DNA of 7,968 nt from SKPH01 sp051748565 (GTDB taxonomy: Bacteria > Bacillota > Dethiobacteria > DTU022): positions 1 through 7,968 of the forward strand of contig JBNJHN010000076.1 in the NCBI GenBank assembly GCA_051748565.1, written 5' to 3'. A model generated the notes under the pieces. That model was not told the origin of the DNA and ran no database searches. It saw only the letters and a list, made by a program, of their open reading frames with translations. The number at the start of each line of letters is the position of its first letter. The first letter of the stretch is position 1. Of the stretch, positions 1-5,670 are shown one piece after another. The position numbers and the translations under genes were made by a program.

Positions 1-495
1 GGGCAAACTGAGCCAGCTGCTGCCATTATCTGTATCGATCATGACAACCTGGTATTTTCGGGAAGCATCATTCAGAGAAGCTGCCGCTTCTATCCTTAGC
101 ACTTCACTAAAATCATTATTTATCAGATCGGTCCGGGGATCTTCCAGGGCATTTTGATTAATAATCTTTAAAACACTTCTGTTCCATCTTATAATTGCCG
201 GTTCAATTTCTGCTACAGTAACCGTGGACACCTGCTTCCAGGCCAGGGCTTCCCGGAGGCTGTAACCGACACCCAGTCCACCCATGAGCACCCTGACGGA
301 TTTTTCACCACCGGAGGTTACTATTTTCAGGGCGTTACTAATTGCAGCTTTTTCCGAAGCCCCATTGTATGTGGCCATCAGAAATACTCCGTTGTAGATA
401 ATTTCATATTCCTCTCCCCGCCGCTGAAGCTGTATTTCTCCCTCAAGGCCTGTGCACCTTTCTATTACTTGCGCAATTTGATTAAGCCAGATCAA
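1..495 (-). CDS. Spermidine synthase-like protein (SAM-fold), 3' end outside window
   Basis: Partial gene: 165 codons are visible and the frame runs open off the left edge. I place the start at a TTG (493-495) because AAGGAG lies 10 bases upstream and there is no ATG in a suitable place. Residues 68-81 contain a nucleotide-binding loop (VRVLMGGLGVGYSLR region) of the SAM/decarboxylated-SAM Rossmann fold. It is followed by an acidic strand end (AEIEP, about 95-99) and a later MIDTDNGSSW segment (152-161), the pattern of the spermidine synthase-like family. Many family members do not make spermidine, so the substrate is unknown. It is the last visible gene of the metal-transporter operon, 28 bases after cbiO, so co-transcription is likely. 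A role in making a polyamine or a metal-chelating small molecule is only a guess. Fold assignment is fairly sure; function is not. Confidence 0.8.
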   Translation of the reverse strand, partial: MIWLNQIAQVIERCTGLEGEIQLQRRGEEYEIIYNGVFLMATYNGASEKAAISNALKIVTSGGEKSVRVLMGGLGVGYSLREALAWKQVSTVTVAEIEPAIIRWNRSVLKIINQNALEDPRTDLINNDFSEVLRIEAAASLNDASRKYQVVMIDTDNGSSWLSLP

Positions 496-523
496 TAGAT
501 TAGAACTCCTTAAGACCGGTTTT

Positions 524-1267
524 TTATTTTTTATGGCGATGCCAGATGGCCGAAAGTGAATGGGGAACTTCGAGCCCGTGGTTTTCCATTAATTTTTCAT
601 TACTCAAAACTTCTCCAGGATCTCCATCAGCCTGGATTCTGCCTCCTTCGAGAAGAAGAACCCGGCCGCAGGTTTCTATAATAAATTCCAGATCGTGTGA
701 AGCAACAAGCATTGTTTTATCAGACATATTACCGAGCAACTGAATCAGTCGACGCCGGTAGCGTATATCTAAGTCAGATGTAGGCTCATCCATGATTAGT
801 AGCCGGGGCCGCATGGCAAGTATACCGGCAAGAGCCACCAGGCGCTGTTCTCCCGCAGAAAGATGGTGGGGCGGACGATCAAGCAGGGTCGTGATGCCGG
901 TAAGTTCTGCTGTTTCAACAATCCTCTCCTGAATTTTATCCTTGTTCAGACCCATGTTTTGAGGGCCGAAAGCAATATCCTCCCTGACCGAAGGGCTGAT
1001 CAATTGATCTGCTGTGTGCTGAAAGATCATTCCCACATCCGGATGAAAAACACCCGGCTTAATCGGTTGTTCTAAAATCAAAATCTGCCCCGATGATGAT
1101 TTAATAATGCCTGTTATCAGGAGAAAGAGAGTGGTTTTGCCGGCACCATTGGGGCCGACCAGGCCAACCTTTTCACCGCTTTTTATTGCAAAGTTAATAT
1201 TTTCAATTACAGGATCCTGACCGGGGTAGGCAAAAGATAAGTTAGAAATTTTTAGGGCGTTAATCAA
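524..1267 (-). CDS. cbiO: ECF cobalt/nickel transporter ATPase, CbiO/NikO type
   Basis: ATP-binding subunit that powers Co(II)/Ni(II) uptake from the cytoplasmic face. With the TTG start at 1267 it is 247 residues. Visible motifs: Walker A GPNGAGKT (38-45), Q-loop Q83, signature LSAGEQ (136-141, a variant of LSGGQ), Walker B LLIMDEP (156-162) with D-loop SDLD (164-167), and switch His191 in VASHD. The tail HGLEVPHSL is typical of the CbiO/NikO group. The frame stays open up to an ATG at 1348, but that ATG has no ribosome binding site and would add 27 residues unlike the family. GGAGG lies 9 bases before the TTG, and the family-like sequence begins there. It follows cbiQ after 93 bases, the largest gap in the operon. 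One ATPase gene is present, as expected for a dedicated homodimeric ECF system. Confidence 0.93.
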   Translation of the reverse strand: MINALKISNLSFAYPGQDPVIENINFAIKSGEKVGLVGPNGAGKTTLFLLITGIIKSSSGQILILEQPIKPGVFHPDVGMIFQHTADQLISPSVREDIAFGPQNMGLNKDKIQERIVETAELTGITTLLDRPPHHLSAGEQRLVALAGILAMRPRLLIMDEPTSDLDIRYRRRLIQLLGNMSDKTMLVASHDLEFIIETCGRVLLLEGGRIQADGDPGEVLSNEKLMENHGLEVPHSLSAIWHRHKK

Positions 1268-1276
1268 TACTCTAAA

Positions 1277-1281
1277 CCTCC
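1277..1281 (-). promoter_or_regulatory. Ribosome binding site fixing the cbiO TTG start
   Basis: GGAGG on the minus strand, 9 bases before the TTG at 1267. It decides the start: the more distal ATG at 1348 follows an A-rich stretch without any Shine-Dalgarno-like sequence. Confidence 0.7.
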
Positions 1282-1306
1282 GGACACATTTTCCCACTCT
1301 GCTGTA

Positions 1307-1312
1307 ATTATA
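1307..1312 (-). promoter_or_regulatory. Possible internal -10 element upstream of cbiO
   Basis: A perfect TATAAT lies in the 93-base cbiQ-cbiO gap, 39 bases before the cbiO start. No convincing -35 sits 16-18 bases upstream (the best hexamer matches TTGACA at only two or so positions). It could give cbiO and the downstream gene extra expression, or be chance in AT-rich DNA. Confidence 0.2.
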
Positions 1313-1360
1313 ACAAAATCGAATATTAAAGCGGAACGCGAATTTCATTATGTTTTTTGC

Positions 1361-2119
1361 TTATAATACATACTGGGTCAGAACGAAACCTGTTGCAAGC
1401 AGCAGTGCGAAAATTAGCAGCAGAAAATCTGAGAGAACCGGTTGGAATGCTGGAAGAGGTATCTTTGCATTGCCGTAACCGCGCAGAGTCATAGCCTGGA
1501 ATACTCTTTCTGATTGGGCATGACTGCGTACCAGCATAGTGCCGGTAATATTAGCAAGGGTTTTCAGAGAAAAAAGCGAACTGCCCACAAAACCACGCAG
1601 GCGTGCTGCGGTACGCATCCTCTGCAGATCTCTTGTCAGCTGAAATATAAAGCGATAGGTAAAAAGGAGCAGGTCAGTCAGCAGCCAGGGGATACCGAGA
1701 ACCCGCAGAGCAACCGTAACCTGTAAAAGCGGAGTGGTGGCGAAAAGGGCAACGGCTACGGTTAGAATGCCGGTAAATTTCAACGCAATCAAAAGCAAAC
1801 CGAGCAATCCTTCCAGGCGCAGGGCAAGCGGACCAAACTGCCATAGCACTGTCTGACCAGCCCAGAAAGGCAGTATTATGGCTAACGCGAGCAGGAAAAA
1901 GCCGGGTAGTTTCAACCTGTGGAGAAGATATTTCAGCGGGAGTCCTGATAAAAAGTAGATAAAAGCAGCTGTAAAAGTAAGCGGCACCAGCAGTCGCAGA
2001 TCCTGCACAGTGGCAAAAGAAAATATAATGGCGAGCAGGCCGGGTAACTTGAGGCGAGCTTCCCAGCGGCTGAGCAAGCTGCCCGATACAGCTGAACTTA
2101 GAGCAGCTTCTGCAATCAT
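1361..2119 (-). CDS. cbiQ: ECF transporter transmembrane coupling protein CbiQ
   Basis: The 252-residue T component (EcfT/CbiQ family) that couples the ATPase to the substrate-binding CbiM in the membrane. It is strongly hydrophobic, with clear membrane segments near 24-56, 68-90, 100-128, 133-158 and 228-250. Between the last two lies the cytoplasmic coupling region with its two conserved arginine motifs: RMRTAARLRG (167-176) and AMTLRG (209-214), the latter preceded by a typical SERVFQ stretch. These are the helices that dock on the ATPase. The start ATG overlaps the cbiM stop as ATGA, so translation is probably coupled. Length and motifs are normal for the family. Assignment is secure; metal preference cannot be read from this subunit. 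Confidence 0.93.
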   Translation of the reverse strand: MIAEAALSSAVSGSLLSRWEARLKLPGLLAIIFSFATVQDLRLLVPLTFTAAFIYFLSGLPLKYLLHRLKLPGFFLLALAIILPFWAGQTVLWQFGPLALRLEGLLGLLLIALKFTGILTVAVALFATTPLLQVTVALRVLGIPWLLTDLLLFTYRFIFQLTRDLQRMRTAARLRGFVGSSLFSLKTLANITGTMLVRSHAQSERVFQAMTLRGYGNAKIPLPAFQPVLSDFLLLIFALLLATGFVLTQYVL

Positions 2120-2766
2120 GGTTTTTCATTTTCCAGTAAATCAGGTTGCACTTTTAGCAAAAAAAGGACTACCATGGCAGTAAAAACCCCTTCAATCAAT
2201 GCTACCGGCAGATGAGACAGACTTAAAGCTATAACTGCTGTTCTTTCTGCTGAAGTATCTATATATGCCGGGATGGCATAGATGAGTAAGAGAGCTGTCA
2301 TAAGAGCGCCCAGGGCTACAGCCAAAAAAGCGGCAATGAAAGCCAGTATTGCATTGGGCAGGGGTCGAAGCTTACCAAAAAGATGGCGCAACCTGAAAAT
2401 GGAGGCCGCCAGGAGAGCGGGTATACCCATCAGGCAGGCATTAACTCCAAGGGTGGTAAGACCACCATGTTGAAACATAACAGCCTGCAGTAGAAGCCCG
2501 ATCAGGATAGCCGGGAAAGCAAACCAGCCCAGCATAACACCCATCAGGCCGGAGAGAACAAGATGCACACTAACCGGCGGGATGGGTATATGAATCAATG
2601 ATGCTGCAAAAAATGCCGCTGTTAATAAAGCTGCCTTTGGAATGCCGTTACGTGGATTGATATAATGTTTTTTTATTCCCCGAAGAGACAGCCAGGTTAA
2701 CCCACCTGCAGCGGCATAACCGCCTGCTGCAGATGATGCCGAGAGAATACCATCTGGAATATGCAT
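2116..2766 (-). CDS. cbiM: Substrate-specific membrane protein CbiM/NikM (Co/Ni)
   Basis: S component that binds the metal ion, 216 residues. The N-terminus MHIPDG is the family hallmark: in NikM/CbiM proteins the free N-terminus, His2 and a later His form a square-planar metal site. The later His is probably His68 in the segment HIPIPPVSVH (59-68). The FQHGGLTTLGVNA stretch (98-110) is the conserved CbiM signature, and several hydrophobic helices fill the rest up to about residue 208. A strong AGGAGG lies 12 bases before the ATG, and the stop overlaps the cbiQ start. Cobalt and nickel versions are hard to tell apart. The partner upstream is NikL-like, which leans towards nickel, whereas the FQHGGLTTLG segment is also seen in cobalt types. 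Family is secure, metal undecided. Confidence 0.93.
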   Translation of the reverse strand: MHIPDGILSASSAAGGYAAAGGLTWLSLRGIKKHYINPRNGIPKAALLTAAFFAASLIHIPIPPVSVHLVLSGLMGVMLGWFAFPAILIGLLLQAVMFQHGGLTTLGVNACLMGIPALLAASIFRLRHLFGKLRPLPNAILAFIAAFLAVALGALMTALLLIYAIPAYIDTSAERTAVIALSLSHLPVALIEGVFTAMVVLFLLKVQPDLLENEKP

Positions 2767-2769
2767 TTA

Positions 2770-3240
2770 TTAAGATTTCCTCCTGCTGAAATAAAGAGCA
2801 GTGCCGATTAAGCCCCAGACCACCGCAGCTGTCATAATCAGGATCTGCGGACCGCTAAAACCGGTAGACCCAACAGGATCAATACCGTTTTCACCAACCT
2901 CTATCCTGAGCAGGCCACCATGACCGGCCTGGCGTACCTGCACCTCCCACAAACCAGGCATATCCGGGTCAGGGATAAAGAAAAACCTGCCTTCGCTGTC
3001 GCAGGCTCCTGTAAGCCAGGGCTCGGCCGGGCTCCCGGGCGCAAATACTGCTACCTGGGCTTCAGCCATCGGGGCTCCGGAATCATATCGGGCGATTACC
3101 ACAACAGCATTGCTTTGAATATATTCAAGCTCAACCCCGTGGGCCTGCACCAGAGCTACAGGTAAAATGCAGAACAGGCAGATTAAAACAATAACTGTAA
3201 GGGTAAAATTCATGCCCGAAAAATCGTTTTTATAAAACAT
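2770..3240 (-). CDS. NikL-like accessory subunit of the Co/Ni ECF transporter
   Basis: A 156-residue protein with one N-terminal hydrophobic segment (about 12-33), an extracytoplasmic beta-sandwich-like domain (about 45-118) and one C-terminal membrane helix (about 133-151) ending in RRKS. The extracytoplasmic part carries the features of NikL/DUF4198-like proteins: ARYDSGAPMAEAQVAVF, a GACDSEGRFFF turn, a PGLWEVQV strand and a GHGG motif. A signal-peptidase site after VQA would leave His-Gly as the new N-terminus. The start at 3240 is preferred over the ATG at 3258 because GAGG stands 8 bases before it, while the upper ATG has only a weak CAGG. Its stop is 3 bases before cbiM. It takes the place CbiN has in CbiMNQO systems, where it probably assists metal loading of CbiM. 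Assignment rests on architecture and order. Confidence 0.75.
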   Translation of the reverse strand: MFYKNDFSGMNFTLTVIVLICLFCILPVALVQAHGVELEYIQSNAVVVIARYDSGAPMAEAQVAVFAPGSPAEPWLTGACDSEGRFFFIPDPDMPGLWEVQVRQAGHGGLLRIEVGENGIDPVGSTGFSGPQILIMTAAVVWGLIGTALYFSRRKS

Positions 3241-3248
3241 GCTACAAA

Positions 3249-3252
3249 CCTC
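3249..3252 (-). promoter_or_regulatory. Ribosome binding site favouring the 3240 start of the NikL-like gene
   Basis: GAGG (within AAAGAGG) lies 8 bases upstream of the second ATG at 3240. The first in-frame ATG (3258), which overlaps the lipoprotein stop by one base, has no comparable site. Using 3240 removes six charged or polar residues from the signal sequence. Confidence 0.55.
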
Positions 3253-3257
3253 TTTCA

Positions 3258-4100
3258 TTAATCAATAAACCTGGCCAGGCAGTGCCCTTCTCCGACATGC
3301 CCAAAGTGCGTGAGAATTGAAAGCAACAATTCGAAATCCGCCGGGCTGAGTGCTCCTTCAAGAGAAGCAAGATCTGCTTCGAAAACCCCATCTGACGACG
3401 CCAATTCCGCAAGCGGTTCAAAACCGAGAGCTTCCTTGTTCAGGGGATCATCAGGATCTTCTTCGCCATCACCAAAAAGATGATCAAAATGGTATGTCAT
3501 TTCGACTTCAGCATTTCCTCCGGGAATGACTATTCCTTTACGCTCATCACCGATATAATCGCCGCCCAAGTAAGCAACTTCCTGCTCAATACCCAGCGTA
3601 AAATCAATGACCCGACCGTCTTTTTCGGCCTGCCCGGTAAGAAAGAGGCTATATCCTGCAGACGGTCCTTCAACAGCACGAACCATAATCCAGGAAATAG
3701 CGTTGAAGTGTCCGGCAGGCACTTCGGTAAATTCGCCAAGTTCTGCCGGGTCGCTGGCGGGAAGAGCCAGGTTCACCGTGTAAATTCCGTCCAACTCAAC
3801 TTTAACCTGGTAATCAATATCCCATCCCTGGTCGGTATCATAAGGCGGTTCCGTCTGGTATGCTGTTATCCCACTCATAGTCACGTAAGCCTGGTCAAAA
3901 GTGAGATCCCAGCCGTCTTTGGAAAGAAACCCTTCACGAATAAATTCCTCTCCGTTAGCCGTAAAGGTTAAAGTTCCAAATGAGGCAGGATCAACATCTG
4001 AATGATCATTAGTTCCGGGAGCTTCGCTTCCACATCCAAATGAAAACAAAACATAAGCCAATAATATCACAGCTAAAAGAATCGTTCCGTACTTCTTCAT
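3258..4100 (-). CDS. Lipoprotein with His/Cys/acidic motifs, first gene of the Co/Ni operon
   Basis: A 280-residue secreted protein. It starts with a lysine-containing, hydrophobic signal sequence ending in SFGC, so Cys23 is a plausible though imperfect lipobox cysteine. The mature protein opens with a linker (24-40), then a beta-rich part: GTLTFTANGEEF (42-53), GWDLTFDQAYVTMSGITAYQ (63-82) and an aromatic Tyr/Trp/Asp stretch. Candidate metal ligands cluster late: HFDH (204-207) followed by the acidic run DGEEDPDD (211-218), and near the C-terminus HFGHVGEGHC (265-274). I cannot name the family. AGGGAGG precedes the ATG, and the stop overlaps the upper ATG of the next gene by one base, so it belongs to the transporter operon. 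Metal capture at the cell surface is my inference from ligands and context; a structural or sensory role is possible. Confidence 0.8.
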   Translation of the reverse strand: MKKYGTILLAVILLAYVLFSFGCGSEAPGTNDHSDVDPASFGTLTFTANGEEFIREGFLSKDGWDLTFDQAYVTMSGITAYQTEPPYDTDQGWDIDYQVKVELDGIYTVNLALPASDPAELGEFTEVPAGHFNAISWIMVRAVEGPSAGYSLFLTGQAEKDGRVIDFTLGIEQEVAYLGGDYIGDERKGIVIPGGNAEVEMTYHFDHLFGDGEEDPDDPLNKEALGFEPLAELASSDGVFEADLASLEGALSPADFELLLSILTHFGHVGEGHCLARFID

Positions 4101-4133
4101 TTTTCAACCTCCCTCAAATAGCAGCAGCGCTTG

Positions 4134-4147
4134 TTTTTTTAAAAAAA
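4134..4147. repeat. T7-A7 palindromic tract in the operon leader
   Basis: Seven T followed by seven A, a perfect self-complementary tract between the candidate promoter and the ribosome binding site of the lipoprotein gene. It has no G:C stem, so it is not a convincing terminator. A bendable DNA tract or a chance AT run is more likely. Confidence 0.5.
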
Positions 4148-4197
4148 TATTTGCTCACATGCAAAAAATGCGTGCTACGTATCTTATATTTAGTGTT

Positions 4198-4203
4198 ATT
4201 ATA
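4198..4203 (-). promoter_or_regulatory. Candidate -10 element of the Co/Ni operon promoter
   Basis: A perfect TATAAT on the minus strand, about 98 bases before the lipoprotein start, inside AT-rich DNA. I see no good -35 hexamer at 16-18 bases, so the assignment rests on the -10 and on its location between two minus-strand genes. Confidence 0.3.
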
Positions 4204-4280
4204 TTCGCGATTAAATTCCCGAATCCTGCACAACAAATAAATATGTTTGGGGATTTGTAACAATCTATGATCTGGCTGTG

Positions 4281-4297
4281 TTTAAATCAAATTTAAA
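4281..4297. repeat. Perfect 7-bp inverted repeat TTTAAAT-CAA-ATTTAAA
   Basis: Two 7-base arms around a 3-base centre, lying 40 bases after the reductase stop and about 80 bases upstream of the candidate operon -10. It could be an operator for a regulator of the metal operon. It does not match the GTATGA-type NikR half-sites I know, and being pure A/T in the arms it may be chance. Confidence 0.45.
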
Positions 4298-4336
4298 ATG
4301 GAAATCTTAGATCTTCGGGTATAAAAATAAGTGAAT

Positions 4337-5380
4337 TTACCAGTGATGCTTGAAAAAATTGGCCTCATCCGAGTATGATTCGGTCAGGGTCTCCAGGTTT
4401 TTTAATTCTTGCACACTTAACTTTTCAAAATCGGCAGCAATACCGGCGTTCTCTTCGACTTCAGCAATAGTTGATATACCGACTATGGCAGTGCTGATCG
4501 GGAAAGAGAAGACATATTCTAATGCCTGTTTCATGACCGAAAGCCCGCCATCACGAAAGATACGCCCGACTGCTGTAACCTTCATTGCAATAATACCCAT
4601 ATCCTGCCTTACCGCTTCGGTAAGCAGTTTTTCCTGAAAAGGAGCATAATGAATATCTCCGGCATTTAAGGCCATCAAAAGGCAGTCAAAGGGAAATTCC
4701 TTAATTCCTGCCAGCAGTACGTCCGGATCCTTATGTCCGGTAATACCGGTAAAACGAATTACTCCCTGGCTTTTGAGTTCTTCAAGCGCTTTAGCAGCAC
4801 CGTTTTTGGCAAAAACTCCCTCCAGATCTTCTGATGTTCGCACATTGTGGAGCTGATAAAGATCCAGGTGATCAGTCCGCAGGCGCTGCAGGCTTTTTTC
4901 CAATTGGTACATTGTTCCATCATAAGTACGGTCAGGAGTCTTGGTTGCCAGGAATACATCCTTCCTGCGATATTCCATAACCCGGCCGATGTTGCTTTCA
5001 CTATCGCCGCGCCCGTAAGCAGGCGCGGTATCAATGTAATTCACACCAAGATCCAAGGCCCTGTTTATTATATTTTCGGCTTCGTCCGTGCGGTTTGACT
5101 GCTCAATAGTTGATTCGCCGCCCAGGCTGAAAAGGGATACTAAAATTCCTGTTTTCCCGAGCCGTCTCCTTGGAATCATTTTTTCCTCTCCCTCCTCAAT
5201 TGAGCTTTCTTCAGATCTGTCTGTATCTTCTACAACCCTTATATGGGAATCTTCGTCATTCTGATCATTTGAGAATTCAGCGTTACCAAGAAAACGGTAA
5301 ACCAAGCCACCCAAACCGGTAACTGCTAAAATAGCAGCCAACCAGCCGATCAGCTTGCCTATAAAAATGCGACGCTTCAA
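4337..5380 (-). CDS. Aldo/keto reductase with Tat-like membrane anchor
   Basis: A 347-residue NAD(P)H-dependent oxidoreductase. Residues 1-31 read MKRRIFIGK followed by a hydrophobic helix, resembling a twin-arginine signal (RRxF) without a clear cleavage site, so probably an anchor. Residues 35-67 are a polar acidic linker. The barrel begins at residue 68 (MIPRRRLGKTG). The catalytic tetrad is complete: Asp117 in NYIDTAPAYG, Tyr122, Lys147 in FLATK and His178 in LYQLH. The cofactor-loop part AIVGIS is present near the C-terminus. The start at 5380 is TTG with a GGGGGG stretch 6 bases upstream, a weak combination. A much better start, ATG at 5179 with GGAGG and GAGAGG upstream, would give a 280-residue soluble enzyme of ordinary family length. 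Substrate unknown. It stands alone, divergent from the DUF2817 gene. Confidence 0.88.
   Translation of the reverse strand: MKRRIFIGKLIGWLAAILAVTGLGGLVYRFLGNAEFSNDQNDEDSHIRVVEDTDRSEESSIEEGEEKMIPRRRLGKTGILVSLFSLGGESTIEQSNRTDEAENIINRALDLGVNYIDTAPAYGRGDSESNIGRVMEYRRKDVFLATKTPDRTYDGTMYQLEKSLQRLRTDHLDLYQLHNVRTSEDLEGVFAKNGAAKALEELKSQGVIRFTGITGHKDPDVLLAGIKEFPFDCLLMALNAGDIHYAPFQEKLLTEAVRQDMGIIAMKVTAVGRIFRDGGLSVMKQALEYVFSFPISTAIVGISTIAEVEENAGIAADFEKLSVQELKNLETLTESYSDEANFFKHHW
5185..5197 (-). promoter_or_regulatory. Strong internal ribosome binding site in the reductase gene
   Basis: A purine run GAGGAGGGAGAGG lies directly upstream of the in-frame ATG at 5179, which is the point where homology-like aldo/keto reductase sequence begins. 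GGAGG is 11 bases and GAGAGG 5 bases from the ATG. The run also encodes Glu/Gly residues of the linker, so it may be a by-product of coding. Confidence 0.45.
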
Positions 5381-5670
5381 TTTAAGCCCCCCAATTAGAC
5401 TTTATTTCTGTATTATTACTATACCATGACCGGCAAATTTTTTCAGAGTATGCCGTAATCGGTTACCGTTTTAGATGGTTATCTTTAATCAACACTTTAA
5501 GCCGGTTTCTGGAGGGAAAATACACAAACAGGTAAAGGGAAAAGGACTTATTCAGGCGAATTAGACTTTCAAAAGTTTGCTTAATACAAATGTAAATGGA
5601 ACAACGGACTGGAATTTAAAATAGTGGCAGCAGTAAATAATTTAGAGTTTTACTGAGGAGCTAAATTAAA
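5381..5670. other. Divergent intergenic region
   Basis: 290 bases between the reductase and the DUF2817 gene. I find no open frame with a ribosome binding site, no riboswitch consensus and no strong terminator. It holds a candidate extended -10 for the reductase, a short near-palindrome GTAATCGGTTAC around 5456-5467, and a GAGGAG ribosome binding site (5655-5660) for the plus-strand gene. The plus-strand promoter is not obvious. Confidence 0.6.
5418..5426 (-). promoter_or_regulatory. Candidate extended -10 promoter of the reductase gene
   Basis: TGGTATAGT on the minus strand matches an extended -10 (TGnTATAAT with one change), about 37 bases before the TTG start. No clear -35, which extended -10 promoters can do without. 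Confidence 0.4.

Noticed and set aside
1268..1348. Extension of CbiO to an ATG at 1348.
   Set aside because: No ribosome binding site and the added 27 residues do not look like the family; the TTG with GGAGG is better.
1674..2129. A 151-codon minus-strand frame overlapping cbiQ.
   Set aside because: Shifted frame of cbiQ; rich in Cys, Arg and Ser without motifs, while the cbiQ frame shows clear membrane helices and coupling motifs.
3480..3971. A 163-codon open frame on the plus strand inside the lipoprotein gene.
   Set aside because: It is antisense to a well-supported gene, has no family-like features and a composition expected of a shadow frame.
4101..4336. Cobalamin riboswitch upstream of the metal operon.
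   Set aside because: No B12-box-like GCCACTG stretch or the expected length of structured leader; the region is AT-rich.
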